Assembly: GCA_037045155.1 (NCBI GenBank)
Contig: JBAOIG010000002.1
Coordinates: 310,001-374,000, forward strand
Direction of reading: 5' to 3'
Source: Thermomicrobiales bacterium
Lineage (GTDB): Bacteria; Chloroflexota; Chloroflexia; Thermomicrobiales; CFX8
DNA length: 64,000 bases
A program made the position numbers and the translations under genes. The notes under the pieces are model-generated. The model saw nothing but the letters and a program-made list of their open reading frames with translations, was not told where the DNA came from and did not search any database. Below are positions 27,508 to 36,700 of this stretch, piece after piece (within the stretch, counting starts at the first letter, position 1; each line of letters opens with the position of its first letter).

Positions 27508-27870
27508 TCAGGCCGGTTCCAGCCAATCGATCGCGACCTTCGCAGCGCCGTGGACGCTCGTTACCCGTAGCAGGCTGTCGCCGGCATTGCTGAAGCGATG
27601 GGGTATCCCAGCCGGAACGAGGACAATCTCGCCGGGTCCGGCCTCGACCGTCTCGCCGCCAATGACGAACGTGCCACGTCCCTCGGCAATGACGAAGACC
27701 TCCTCATAGTCGTGGCGGTGCAAGCGTGGGCCATCGCCCGGCTGGATCTCGCCGAGCATCAGCGAGATCGTCTCCAGCCCGTGCTCGTCGGCATTCATAA
27801 AGCGGGCAACGACGCCGGGGCTGCCGACCTGTCGCGGCTCGAGGCTGTCGCGCGTAATCTGATAGTGCAT
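27508..27870 (-). CDS. Cupin-domain protein
   Basis: A 120-residue single-domain cupin. Motif 1 is RLHRHDYEEVFVIAEGRGTF and motif 2 is PAGIPHRFSN, giving the metal-binding His/Glu set. The role may be isomerase, dioxygenase or simple binding. GGAG precedes ATG 27870; GTG 27903 would add eleven residues. It lies between the cold-shock-like and MarR genes on the same strand. Confidence 0.85.
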   Translation of the reverse strand: MHYQITRDSLEPRQVGSPGVVARFMNADEHGLETISLMLGEIQPGDGPRLHRHDYEEVFVIAEGRGTFVIGGETVEAGPGEIVLVPAGIPHRFSNAGDSLLRVTSVHGAAKVAIDWLEPA

Positions 27871-27943
27871 CGCGGGCTCCATCCAGTAATCAGAAAGCGA
27901 CACATCTTCGCAATCATACAGGGTCGAGCGACGGAGAAATCGG

Positions 27944-28387
27944 TCAGTGTTCGACTGGCCGGCGTGGTCCGGTTACTCCTGCGGCGTCCAGGACGTGATC
28001 GATCACGCGCTGCAGCTCGTCGCGCTCGGTTTGTGCGAGTGGCTCGAGGAAATGGGCAAGCATCTCGCGACGGCGTAGACGCCACTGTTCGACCTGCGCC
28101 TTGCCCGTCTCCGTGAGGCTGACGCGAACGATCCGCTCGTCGTCGGCGCAGCGCTCACGAAGGACCAGACCATCGCGTTCCAGCCGCTTGCAGGCGGTCG
28201 TTGTCGAGCTCTGCGAGATGCCCAGGGCGGTCGCGAGCTCGCCGATGCTCGATCGGCCGCGCAGATTCAGCTGGCGCAGCAGCCAGTATTGCTGGGCGGT
28301 GATTTCCCCCTGCTCGACGGGATTCGATAGCAGATGCAGCTCGCGCCAGAACATCAGCAGGCTTTCGGTTAGCCGGTCAGTTGGCAT
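27944..28387 (-). CDS. MarR-family transcriptional regulator
   Basis: A 147-residue winged-helix repressor: recognition region SIGELATALGISQSSTTTAC and wing DGLVLRERCADDERIVRVSL. AAGGAG precedes ATG 28387. It is divergent from an MFS efflux pump, the classic MarR arrangement, and most likely controls that pump and itself. The gap holds TTGACA (about 28,417) within the imperfect palindrome AGTATATT...ATGGTACT, a possible operator. Confidence 0.88.
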   Translation of the reverse strand: MPTDRLTESLLMFWRELHLLSNPVEQGEITAQQYWLLRQLNLRGRSSIGELATALGISQSSTTTACKRLERDGLVLRERCADDERIVRVSLTETGKAQVEQWRLRRREMLAHFLEPLAQTERDELQRVIDHVLDAAGVTGPRRPVEH

Positions 28388-28490
28388 GCTCTGGCTCTCC
28401 TTCTCGCCGATAGTATATTGACAGTGAATGGTACTCGGGCGCACACTAGTTCGGCATTATTTCGCATCGCCTGGTTTGGAGCACGACGGA

Positions 28491-29993
28491 ATGGGACGAG
28501 CGACACAAGAGGCAGGATCGACATCGGCGGAGGGCAGCGCCAGTGAGGAGTCGGTCAGTCCACGCTCGATCCTCATCTTCGCCATTGTCTCGCTCGCGCT
28601 GCTGATGTCCAGTATCGACTCCACAATCGTCGCCGTCGCCCTGCCGAACATGATGAAGGGGCTGAACACAAACCTGATCTGGATCTCCTGGGTCATCACT
28701 GGCTACAGCCTGACCCAGACGGTGATGATGCCAATGGCCGGCAAGCTGAGCGATGATTTCGGGCGCAAGCGGCTGTTCCTCGGTTGTGTCGTTCTGTTTA
28801 CCGCCAGCTCGCTGCTCTGTGCGATCGCGCCGACCGTCCAGCTGCTGATCCTGTTTCGTGTGCTGCAGGCAGTCGGGGGCGGGGCGTTTCTGCCCTCGGC
28901 GGCCGGCATCGTCAGCGACGTCTTCAGCCCCAGACATCGCGGCACGGCGATCGGGCTGTTCACCAGCGTCTTCCCGCTGGGCGGCATTATCGGGCCGAAC
29001 GTCGGGGGCTGGATGATCGACAACTTCGGCTGGCGCTCGATCTTCTCGGTGAACGTGCCAATCGGCGTCGTTCTGTTTGCCACCGGCATCGTCTTCCTGC
29101 CGGCCGGCGGGCGGATCACTGGCCGGCGCAGCATCGACCTCATCGGCGCGGGCGCATTCGCCACCGGCGTGGTAGCCCTGATGTACGGCATGAGCGTCTG
29201 GGGCACCAACGTCAGCTTCGAGTGGCAAGTTGCGGCGTGGATGGTGGCTGGCATCGTCGCGCTGGTTCTGTTCGTCCGTCACGAAGCGCGAACCAAAGAT
29301 CCGATGATCGACCTGCGGCTGCTGAAGCAGCGCGCCTTCGTCGCCGCGAACCTCTACAACTTTCTCTATGGCGGACTGGTGTTCGGCTTCTTCAGCTTCA
29401 TCCCACTCTACGCAACCCTCGAATACGGTATGACGGCCAGCCAGGCCGGATTCATCCTGACCCCGCGAGCAATCGCGATGATCAGCCTGTCAGCGATCTC
29501 GTCATTCCTGCTCATCCGCTTCGGCTATCGCATCCCGATGATCCTCGGCATCACCCTGATCAGTATCGGTCTGTTCGTGACCGGCCGAGGGATTCACGAC
29601 CCGACGATCTTCGGCTACCACGTCAGCAACCTGGTGTTCCTCTCGATCACGATCGCGATCACCGGTCTGGGCGTCGGCATCGGCGGTCCTGCCGCGAACA
29701 ACGCCGCCCTCGATCTGATGCCCGACGCGGTTGCGCGGATCACGGGCTTGCGTGGCATGTTCCGCTCCAGTGGTGGCGTCCTTGGCACAGCCGCGATCGT
29801 TCTTGCCCTGGCTCACTTCGATGACCAGGGTCGCGGGCTGGAGGTGATCTTCACCGCGCTATCGTTCCTGATCCTGTTGATCATCCCGGTTGTCTTCCTG
29901 ATCCCCGACACCGCGCGGAATCGTCGCAAGGCTCATGGGAGGGCGGAGAGTCAGGCCGGCCAGGTTCAGGTGCAGATGGCAAACGATGACTGA
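28491..29993 (+). CDS. MFS multidrug exporter, DHA2 (EmrB/QacA) type
   Basis: A 500-residue 14-helix drug:proton antiporter. Landmarks are SSIDSTIVAVALP in helix 1, GKLSDDFGRKRLFLGC (motif A), RVLQAVGGGAFLPSA, and FPLGGIIGPNVGGWMID (motif C). ATG 28491 is chosen; an upstream GTG at 28428 would overlap the promoter. It is probably repressed by the divergent MarR protein. Confidence 0.88.
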   Translation: MGRATQEAGSTSAEGSASEESVSPRSILIFAIVSLALLMSSIDSTIVAVALPNMMKGLNTNLIWISWVITGYSLTQTVMMPMAGKLSDDFGRKRLFLGCVVLFTASSLLCAIAPTVQLLILFRVLQAVGGGAFLPSAAGIVSDVFSPRHRGTAIGLFTSVFPLGGIIGPNVGGWMIDNFGWRSIFSVNVPIGVVLFATGIVFLPAGGRITGRRSIDLIGAGAFATGVVALMYGMSVWGTNVSFEWQVAAWMVAGIVALVLFVRHEARTKDPMIDLRLLKQRAFVAANLYNFLYGGLVFGFFSFIPLYATLEYGMTASQAGFILTPRAIAMISLSAISSFLLIRFGYRIPMILGITLISIGLFVTGRGIHDPTIFGYHVSNLVFLSITIAITGLGVGIGGPAANNAALDLMPDAVARITGLRGMFRSSGGVLGTAAIVLALAHFDDQGRGLEVIFTALSFLILLIIPVVFLIPDTARNRRKAHGRAESQAGQVQVQMANDD

Positions 29994-30054
29994 CAAGCTC
30001 AGTGGATATATATCCTCATTGTTGTATGAGGTTATAGTCGTTATCAGTAGGGGT

Positions 30055-30305
30055 TGTGGATTGTGTGGATAACTGCCGGGAGCCGCACCGGGACGGCTGA
30101 AACAGGCGGGACAGCCCGTCGGAGAACTCGTCCACATCTCCCCAGCCGGCGGCAGTGACTGATCTGTCACCGGCCGGCCATCCGCAGAGCCGGCCCGTTT
30201 GTCCACCATTGCCCCCGGCAACTATCAACGCCAACCCCCTGTACGTACACAGCGATTGACGGTATTGTCCACAGTCATCCACATTCCGGCATCAGGTTAT
30301 CCACA
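30055..30305. promoter_or_regulatory. Cluster of DnaA boxes (candidate replication origin or DnaA-titration site)
   Basis: Two perfect 9-mers, TGTGGATAA (30064-30072) and TTATCCACA (30297-30305), face each other. Near-matches lie between and beside them: TTGTGGATT (30054-30062), CGTCCACAT (near 30130), TTGTCCACA (30265-30273) and TCATCCACA (30275-30283). An AT-rich stretch, TGGATATATATCC, lies at the left end. The whole gap 29,994-30,383 has no gene. No dnaA or dnaN gene is in the window, so the origin call is tentative. Confidence 0.5.
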
Positions 30306-30383
30306 TCGGGCAGTGTCTGGGGATCGTGGAACGGGGGGAGTTGACTGGCAGTCAGTCGGGGGGACGGGCGTTGCCGGGCAACA

Positions 30384-30800
30384 TCAGGCGGGGCTAGCTG
30401 ACCCAGCCGGATTGTCGCCAGCGAGGTGAAGCGCGGCGTTGATGCTGATGATCAATATGTCGATATCGAATGGCTTCTCGATAATGCCGTCGGACAGAAG
30501 GTCCGCGATCGTCTCGAGGAGGATGAAGCCGGCCGACATCGCGATCACCGGGATGGCGGATGTCCGCGGGTCGGCTTTCAGCTCGCGCACGGCGTCAATC
30601 CCATTCATCACCGGCATCATCAGATCCATCAGGATCAGCGATGGCGGGTTATCGTGGACCATGCGGAGCGCCTCCTGGCCGTTCGAAGCGGTCTGTGGCG
30701 CGAACCCCTCGTCCTCCAGTAGCGCCTCTAGGGCGGACCGGATCGTTGGGTCATCATCGACAATCAAGATATGCGACGCGATAGTAGTGTCACTTTTCAC
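30384..30800 (-). CDS. Stand-alone response regulator receiver
   Basis: A 138-residue CheY-like receiver domain with no output domain. The acid pocket is ILIVDDDP, the phospho-Asp lies in LILMDLMMPVMNG, the switch Ser is in VIAMSAG, and the Lys is in IIEKPFD. It probably relays phosphate to or from a kinase elsewhere; no kinase lies nearby. It starts at GTG 30800. Confidence 0.85.
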   Translation of the reverse strand: MKSDTTIASHILIVDDDPTIRSALEALLEDEGFAPQTASNGQEALRMVHDNPPSLILMDLMMPVMNGIDAVRELKADPRTSAIPVIAMSAGFILLETIADLLSDGIIEKPFDIDILIISINAALHLAGDNPAGSASPA

Positions 30801-30982
30801 GTAACGGAACGACTACTGTCTCATCTGCTCCATCACATGGAACAGCGACATCCGGCCCCCACCACGGGACATCGCAGGGTGGATCGCAAGAAGCAGGCCA
30901 GCCGTCGTTCGACACACGCATTCGCCGAACGTGTACGATCGGGGGAACGTTGATTGTTCGACCTGTCGTTGTTGGGGGGTAG

Positions 30983-31228
30983 GTGACAACACTGAACGGG
31001 ATCGGGGCTCCGCTGCTGGCCGCGAGCGCGCCGGGATGGCTCGTATCGGCGGTGATCGTTGTCATCGCGATCATCCTGGCGATTACGACCGTGGTGCTGA
31101 TGCTGATTCGCCCGCGAACAGTCGAGGCCGGCGACGATGGCGTCGTCCGGCGGACGGTCGATCCGATGCTGATACTGTCGGCGCTGGTCGTCGTTGCGCT
31201 GGCAATCGCTGCCTGGCTGTTGCGCTGA
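30983..31228 (+). CDS. Small two-helix membrane protein
   Basis: An 81-residue protein with a membrane helix near residues 17-43, a charged loop (RPRTVEAGDDGVVRR) and a second helix near 60-80. GGGGGGTAG precedes GTG 30983. No family is recognised. It is convergent with the MFS gene. Confidence 0.6.
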   Translation: MTTLNGIGAPLLAASAPGWLVSAVIVVIAIILAITTVVLMLIRPRTVEAGDDGVVRRTVDPMLILSALVVVALAIAAWLLR

Positions 31229-31352
31229 CGCGATACTGGCGCTGGTGGCACGCAACATGCTCTACAAGATAGCGACGACGGTGCCCCCACGCCGGCGTCC
31301 GGGATCCGAATGGATCTTGACGCACACATCCTCCTACCCCATCACCCCTCCC

Positions 31353-31379
31353 GAGGCGGCCCTCTTCAAGGGCCGTCTC
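31353..31379. terminator. Bidirectional hairpin terminator
   Basis: GAGGCGGCCCT pairs with AGGGCCGTCTC (one G-U) across a 5-base loop, followed by ACCTTTCT, between convergent genes. Confidence 0.75.
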
Positions 31380-31385
31380 ACCTTT

Positions 31386-32669
31386 CTATGACCCTGGATC
31401 AGCCGTTCGGAATTCCGGCTCATCGACCCGGTAGTCCCGGATGCGCGGGCTGGCTGCTGCGACGCCGGCCGCGATAAGGATGCACGCGACCCCGCCGGCA
31501 ATCACGGCTGGCTGCGTGCCGAACAGCTTCGCCGTCAGTCCTGCCTCGAAGTTGCCCAGCTCCGGACCGCCGCCAGCGAAGACGGTGTGCACCGCCGCTA
31601 TGCGCCCGCGAAGCGGATCCGGCGTCGCCAGCTGGCGGATCGTGTGGCGGAAGGTCATGCTGACCGTGTCGGCTGCCCCCGAAGCCGCCAGGGCCAGCAA
31701 CGCGACCCGGAAGCTGGGCGCCGCGCCGAAGATAGCCACTGCCACCCCGTAGCAGGCGACCGAGAGGATCACCATTCGTCCCGGGCGTCGGGAGACTGGC
31801 AGCGCGGAAAGCACCAGCCCGCCGACCACTGCCCCCGCCGCTGGCGCGGCGTAGAGCAACCCGAGCCCATCGGCCCCAACCTTCAGAATCTCGCTGGCGA
31901 AGATCGGCAGCAGCACGAGCGACGCGCCGAACAGCGTCGCAAGGAAATCGAGCACCATCAGCGAGAGGATAACCGGGTTCTCGCGGACGAAGCGCAGCCC
32001 CTCCAGCACCGCGTCGATGCCTCCCTGCGCGCCGAGCGGCACACCAGGCCGCTCGCGCATGGCCAGCAGCGCCAGAATGACCGCGCCGAACGAGACAGCG
32101 TCGATCGCGTAGGTCGTCGTCAGGCCAAAGCTGGCGATCGCCAGCCCGCCGAGCGCCGGGCCGGCCACCGCCGCGATGTTGCTGGATACGATATTCAGCG
32201 TAATTGCCTGGGCCAACCGGTGGCGTGGGACCAGATTCGGGATCAGCGCCTGGCGGGCCGGGTCATCGAAAACATCGACCGTCGCCGTCAGCACGGTTAC
32301 CACGTAGATGAGGCCGACCGACGCGCGGCCGGCCCCGGTGGCGATCGCGAGACCCAGCGAGAAGAGCGCCAGGAGCGCCTGGGTGATCAGCAGCAGCCGG
32401 CGTCGATCGCGGGCATCGGCGAACGTCCCGCCAATGAGCGCGAAGGTGATCGTCGGGAACGCCCGCAGCAGGCCAAGGATGCCAAGGTTCAGTGGCGAGC
32501 CGGTCAGCAGATAGATCTGCCAGCCGAGGGCGACGATCTGCATCTGGGTGCCGACCGTCGAGACGAACTGGCCGGCCCAAAGCAGCCGGAAATCACGATG
32601 CTTCAGCGCCGCGGTTGCCCGCTCGCGCTCGGCCGGCCGAGCGCCGTCATCGTCTGAACGCACGATCAA
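31386..32669 (-). CDS. MFS exporter, EntS-like
   Basis: A 427-residue 12-helix transporter of the group that includes enterobactin exporter EntS: LKHRDFRLLWAGQFVSTVG at the front, GGTFADARDRRRLL as motif A, and DDPARQALIPNLVPR after helix 5. The substrate is unknown. It probably starts at TTG 32669 after GGGGGTG; GTG six bases on is possible. No siderophore genes are nearby. Confidence 0.83.
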   Translation of the reverse strand: MIVRSDDDGARPAERERATAALKHRDFRLLWAGQFVSTVGTQMQIVALGWQIYLLTGSPLNLGILGLLRAFPTITFALIGGTFADARDRRRLLLITQALLALFSLGLAIATGAGRASVGLIYVVTVLTATVDVFDDPARQALIPNLVPRHRLAQAITLNIVSSNIAAVAGPALGGLAIASFGLTTTYAIDAVSFGAVILALLAMRERPGVPLGAQGGIDAVLEGLRFVRENPVILSLMVLDFLATLFGASLVLLPIFASEILKVGADGLGLLYAAPAAGAVVGGLVLSALPVSRRPGRMVILSVACYGVAVAIFGAAPSFRVALLALAASGAADTVSMTFRHTIRQLATPDPLRGRIAAVHTVFAGGGPELGNFEAGLTAKLFGTQPAVIAGGVACILIAAGVAAASPRIRDYRVDEPEFRTADPGS

Positions 32670-32899
32670 ACACCCCCGAGTCCGCCGTCACAGCCTGCGG
32701 TGACCCTCGCTCAACGGCGTTCCGGAATGTCGCGGTGAACAGCTGGGCCCGAATTGAATACCGACGCTTGTATCACGGACGCAGGATCTGGCGCAATAGA
32801 CGCGCGCGACCGCCGGCCAGCGATGACCCGACGCATGGACGCGGCCCTCATCTTGCAGTGCAGGAGGCGTGGCCGGTGACGCCCTGGACCTGTCACAGA

Positions 32900-32928
32900 T
32901 TGACATGTGGCGACTAAAACACTATGAT
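32900..32928 (+). promoter_or_regulatory. Consensus sigma-70 promoter for hsp20
   Basis: TTGACA (32900-32905), a 17-base spacer and TATGAT (32923-32928). The leader to ATG 33022 would be about 87 bases. No CIRCE-type inverted repeat was seen. The remaining 352-base gap (32,670-33,021) holds nothing else recognised. Confidence 0.75.
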
Positions 32929-33021
32929 TCTCGTGATGCTTGGCATATGAGCCATGCGAAACAGGGCTATATGGGCCGACTGGCCCGCCGAGTCATCCGA
33001 ATACGGGAGATGGAGAACACG

Positions 33022-33510
33022 ATGAGCATCCAGCGTTGGGATCCCTGGCGAGATATCGTCTCGCTCCGCGAGGCCATGAACAGCCTGCTCGAAGAGTCGT
33101 TCGTGCGGCCGCGTGCCGGCATGGTGGCGATCACCGGCGGAATGGCCCTCGACCTGTCGGAGACAGATGAGGCCTATACGATCAAGACGACCGTGCCGGG
33201 CGTGAAGCCGGAGAACGTCGATATTTCGATCCTCGGCGACACGCTCCGGATCGTGGCCGAGGTCAAGGCCGACGAGGAGCGCGACGGCGAGAAGTGGCTG
33301 GTCCGCGAGCGACGCTTCGGCCATTTCGAGCGCACGGTGGCGCTGCCGAGCAACGTCAAGGCCGACGAGGCGCAGGCTGACTTCGACAACGGCGTCCTGA
33401 CGATTATCCTGCCGAAGGCGGAGGCAGCCCGCCCGCATCAGATCCAGGTGCGCCCGGGTGCCTCGGCCAAGGGAGAGCAGCCGCAGGAGATCACGGTCGA
33501 GAGCGAATAG
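33022..33510 (+). CDS. Small heat-shock protein Hsp20
   Basis: A 162-residue alpha-crystallin-domain chaperone. The N-terminal arm (IQRWDPWRDIVSLREAMN) is typical of class A bacterial Hsp20. The core domain runs from LDLSETDEAYTIKTTVPG to FDNGVLTIILPK, with the conserved GVL motif, and a C-terminal tail follows. It holds unfolded proteins in large oligomers. TGGAG precedes ATG 33022. Confidence 0.92.
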   Translation: MSIQRWDPWRDIVSLREAMNSLLEESFVRPRAGMVAITGGMALDLSETDEAYTIKTTVPGVKPENVDISILGDTLRIVAEVKADEERDGEKWLVRERRFGHFERTVALPSNVKADEAQADFDNGVLTIILPKAEAARPHQIQVRPGASAKGEQPQEITVESE

Positions 33511-33636
33511 CTCGAGGGAGACAGTCTCACGCAGCGGGGGGCGGCAATCGCTGCCGCACCGTCGCCGCGTGTGTTGCCGACCTGATAGGCTAGGCGGGTT
33601 CGGCTCTGTGGCCTCTCGACAGGAGCAAGACGGTTC

Positions 33637-34581
33637 GTGATCCCTGGCGGCATGCATCTGTTCGATAGTCTGACTCCGGTTCTCAGCCTCACGATGGGCG
33701 ACATACTCGTCACTGTTCGCGAGATCACCAGCGGAGACATCGGTGGCTGGCTGCTCGGGCTATTGAGCGACACTGTTCGCTCGATCCTCCGGATCGTCAT
33801 GATCGTCGTCATTTCCCTTGTTCTGATCCGCCTGCTGCGTGTGACCATCCGGCGGATTGTTACCGGTCTGCTCTCGGCCCAGACCGAGCCGACGCCGGCG
33901 CAGCACCAGCGCGCCGATACGCTGGGCCGGGTCACCGAGTCGACCGGACGGGTGATAGTCATCATCATCGCGACGATGATGGTCCTGTCGAACCTGGGCT
34001 TCGATCTGGCCCCGCTGATCGCCAGCGCCGGCCTGGCCGGCATCGCCATCGGCCTCGGCGCGCAGAGCCTCGTCCGCGACATGCTCAACGGCTTCTTCAT
34101 CCTGTTCGAGGACCAGTACGGCGTTGGCGACTTCATCACCGTCGGCGCGCATAGCGGGACGGTCGAAGCGATCGACCTGCGCCGAACGGTGCTGCGGGCG
34201 ATCGACGGGTCGCAAATCGTGGTCCCCAACGGCGAAATCCGCGTGCTGGAGAATCAATCCAAGGGCTGGTCGCGCGCCGTCCTTGCCGTCCAGGCAGCCC
34301 CGAACGCCGACGATGCGCAGGTTATCGCGACGCTGAACGAAGTGCTGGCCGAGGTTCAGAACGATCCGAAGCTGAACGAGCGCATTCTGGAGCCGCCGCT
34401 CCTGTTGGGGATCACCGCGGTCACCGCGATCGGTGTGACATACAGCATCCTGGTCAAGACCGAGCCGCTCCAGCAGTGGGCGGTCGAGCGCGAGTTGCGC
34501 GCGCGCATCCGCGAGGCGTTCCGCGTCCACGACATCCCCGTGCCGCTCGTCACGACGACCCTCCCCGCCGCAGAAGGCTGA
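33637..34581 (+). CDS. Mechanosensitive ion channel, MscS family
   Basis: A 314-residue channel with an N-terminal helix (about 44-70), a second helix near 108-125, and the pore helix AGLAGIAIGLGAQSLVRDMLNG, followed by the MscS beta domain (DFITVGAHSGTVEAIDLRRT, VVPNGEIRVLEN). It releases solutes under hypo-osmotic stress. GTG 33637 or ATG 33652 could be the start. It lies about 125 bases after hsp20 on the same strand. Confidence 0.9.
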   Translation: MIPGGMHLFDSLTPVLSLTMGDILVTVREITSGDIGGWLLGLLSDTVRSILRIVMIVVISLVLIRLLRVTIRRIVTGLLSAQTEPTPAQHQRADTLGRVTESTGRVIVIIIATMMVLSNLGFDLAPLIASAGLAGIAIGLGAQSLVRDMLNGFFILFEDQYGVGDFITVGAHSGTVEAIDLRRTVLRAIDGSQIVVPNGEIRVLENQSKGWSRAVLAVQAAPNADDAQVIATLNEVLAEVQNDPKLNERILEPPLLLGITAVTAIGVTYSILVKTEPLQQWAVERELRARIREAFRVHDIPVPLVTTTLPAAEG

Positions 34582-34901
34582 GTGGGGACATCCAATAGAA
34601 TGATCGACACGACGAGGGCTTGCGGTAGCTGCTGACGTGCTACGTACCGGGAGATCTGCATCTGGCGCGTTCAGATTGTCGATCTCTCCCGTTTCCGTGT
34701 CATCCTCTTCGTCGTCGAGATCGGCCTTGACTTGGTTGTCAGGGTTGTGCTGTGGTTGACGTGGCAGGCTGGCACGCGATTGATACGCGCTGCTCGTCCG
34801 TTGACGCGAGCTTGATATGCGGCTGGGCATACGCTCCTTCTGTGCCGAAGCCACGGCGGACGTGTGTGCCACCGGGGCGGTACGGTAAGGAGGTGGTCAA
34901 G

Positions 34902-35282
34902 ATGACAGGTCGCGTCATCTCGCGGGACGAGCGGGCGAACTACGTTATCGCCATCCTGATCGCCGCGGCGCCGGTCATCGCGACAATGTTCCTCTGGGAT
35001 CTGTTTCAGGGGGTTATCGTCGTTACGGCGTTCGCCGTCGGCTACACTCTGCGCCCGCGGCACACGTGGGTCGTTGGCGCGGGGGTCTACATCATCCTCC
35101 TGGCGACGGTGCTCGCCTTCTGGGCGATCGGTTTCGACCTGCCGAAGGCGACCGAGGAGCAGACGCTCGGCAACGTTATTTTCAGCGCAGTGATGTTCTT
35201 TCCCTATCTGGGAGTGGTCGTCGTCTTGCCGGCCTGGCTCGGCCGGCGCTTCGCTGAGCGTCGATACATTACCCACGCCTGA
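34902..35282 (+). CDS. Four-helix membrane protein of unknown function
   Basis: A 126-residue protein with about four hydrophobic segments (residues 14-32, 36-50, 58-78 and 96-115) and a basic C terminus (GRRFAERRYITHA). A textbook AAGGAGGTG site lies 7 bases before ATG 34902, which fixes the start. The preceding gap 34,582-34,901 shows no convincing gene on the plus strand. No family is recognised. Confidence 0.65.
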   Translation: MTGRVISRDERANYVIAILIAAAPVIATMFLWDLFQGVIVVTAFAVGYTLRPRHTWVVGAGVYIILLATVLAFWAIGFDLPKATEEQTLGNVIFSAVMFFPYLGVVVVLPAWLGRRFAERRYITHA

Positions 35283-35357
35283 CTCCGCCGTTGCGCACTC
35301 GTCGGGTACACTGACGCCCATCCGATGAGACTCAGCAGCGGAAGGGGCACCACCCTC

Positions 35358-36659
35358 GTGCCGACAACGATTACCGGCCTGACGGCGCATGATGTCCGAT
35401 TCCCGACCTCCAGAGCGCTGGACGGCTCGGACGCGATGAACCCGGACCCGGACTACTCGGCTGCCTACTGCATCCTCCACACCGACGGCGCCCACGAGGG
35501 GCACGGCCTGACCTTCACGATCGGACGCGGCAACGAGCTCTGCGTCGCGGCGATCGAGGCGTTGCGACCGCTGGTCGTCGGACGGACGCTGGAGTCGTTC
35601 GCCGCCGATATGGGCGCGTTCTGGTCGCACATGGTCGGCGATAGCCAGCTGCGCTGGGTCGGGCCGGAGAAGGGCGTCATCCACCTGGCGACCGGCGCGG
35701 TGGTCAACGCCGTCTGGGACCTCTGGGCCAAGGACGAGGGCAAGCCGCTCTGGAAGCTGGTTGCCGACATGACGCCGGAGGAGCTCGTCGCCTGCGTCCC
35801 CTTCCGCTACATCACCGACGCGATCACGCCCGGCGAGGCGCTCGACCTGCTGCGCAGGGCGGCCCCCGGCAAGGAAGACCGCAAGGCGGAGCTGCGCCAG
35901 ACCGGCTACCCGGCCTACACGACGTCGGCCGGCTGGCTGGGCTACCCCGACGACAAGATCCGCGCGCTCTGCCAGGAAGCGATCGCCGACGGCTGGAATT
36001 ACGTCAAGCTGAAGGTGGGGCGCGACCTGGCCGATGACATCCGCCGCTGCCGGATCGTCCGCGAGGAGATCGGGCCGGAGCGCAAGCTGATGGTCGACGC
36101 CAACCAGGTCTGGGATGTCGGTCAGGCGATCGAGTGGATGACCCACCTCGCGCCGTTCGACCCGTGGTGGATCGAGGAGCCGACCAGCCCGGACGACATC
36201 CTCGGCCACGCGACGATCGCCCGCGCGGTCGCGCCGATCGGCGTCGCCACCGGCGAACATTGCCACAACCGGATCATGTTCAAGCAGCTGATGCAGGCGG
36301 ACGCGATCTCCTTCTGCCAGCTCGACGCGGCCCGCCTGGGCGGGGTGAACGAGGCGCTGGCGGTGCTGCTGCTGGCGGCCAAGTTCGGCGTGCCTGTCTG
36401 CCCGCACGCCGGCGGCGTCGGGCTGTGCGAATACGTCCAGCACCTGGCGATGATCGACTACATCGCGATCAGCGGGTCGATGGAGGGCCGCGTCGTCGAG
36501 TACGTCGACCACCTCCACGAGCACTTCGTCGATCCGGTCAGCGTCCTCGGCGGCCGCTATCTGCCGCCGGAGGTCCCCGGCTACTCGGTCGAGATGTGGC
36601 CGGAGTCGATCGCCGCCTACTCGTATCCCCACGGTGGGGCGTGGTTGCAGCTGGATTGA
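35358..36659 (+). CDS. L-fuconate dehydratase-like enolase superfamily enzyme
   Basis: A 433-residue mandelate-racemase/enolase enzyme of the fuconate dehydratase group, which removes water from L-fuconate to give 2-keto-3-deoxy-L-fuconate. Landmarks are AVVNAVWDLWAKDEGKPLW, the catalytic KxK in YVKLKVGRD, metal ligands in MVDANQVW, WIEEPTSPDD and ATGEHCHNR, and CPHAGGVGLCEYVQHL. GTG 35358 follows GGAAGGGG. No other fucose-catabolic gene is adjacent, so substrate assignment rests on motif similarity. Confidence 0.85.
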   Translation: MPTTITGLTAHDVRFPTSRALDGSDAMNPDPDYSAAYCILHTDGAHEGHGLTFTIGRGNELCVAAIEALRPLVVGRTLESFAADMGAFWSHMVGDSQLRWVGPEKGVIHLATGAVVNAVWDLWAKDEGKPLWKLVADMTPEELVACVPFRYITDAITPGEALDLLRRAAPGKEDRKAELRQTGYPAYTTSAGWLGYPDDKIRALCQEAIADGWNYVKLKVGRDLADDIRRCRIVREEIGPERKLMVDANQVWDVGQAIEWMTHLAPFDPWWIEEPTSPDDILGHATIARAVAPIGVATGEHCHNRIMFKQLMQADAISFCQLDAARLGGVNEALAVLLLAAKFGVPVCPHAGGVGLCEYVQHLAMIDYIAISGSMEGRVVEYVDHLHEHFVDPVSVLGGRYLPPEVPGYSVEMWPESIAAYSYPHGGAWLQLD

Positions 36660-36700
36660 CCGATGGGCGCGTCTGCCCGGTGGCTTGTGTGTCGTGAAGC

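Noticed and set aside
34600..34830. Possible acidic small protein on the minus strand starting at ATG 34830 after AAGGAG
   Set aside because: The start looks good and the first 60 codons are unusual (DLDDEEDDTETGEIDN), but no stop follows and the frame runs on antisense through mscS, so a real gene end cannot be defined.
34671..36632. 653-codon minus-strand frame opposite the fuconate dehydratase
   Set aside because: Shadow of the enolase-superfamily gene, whose catalytic motifs are on the plus strand.
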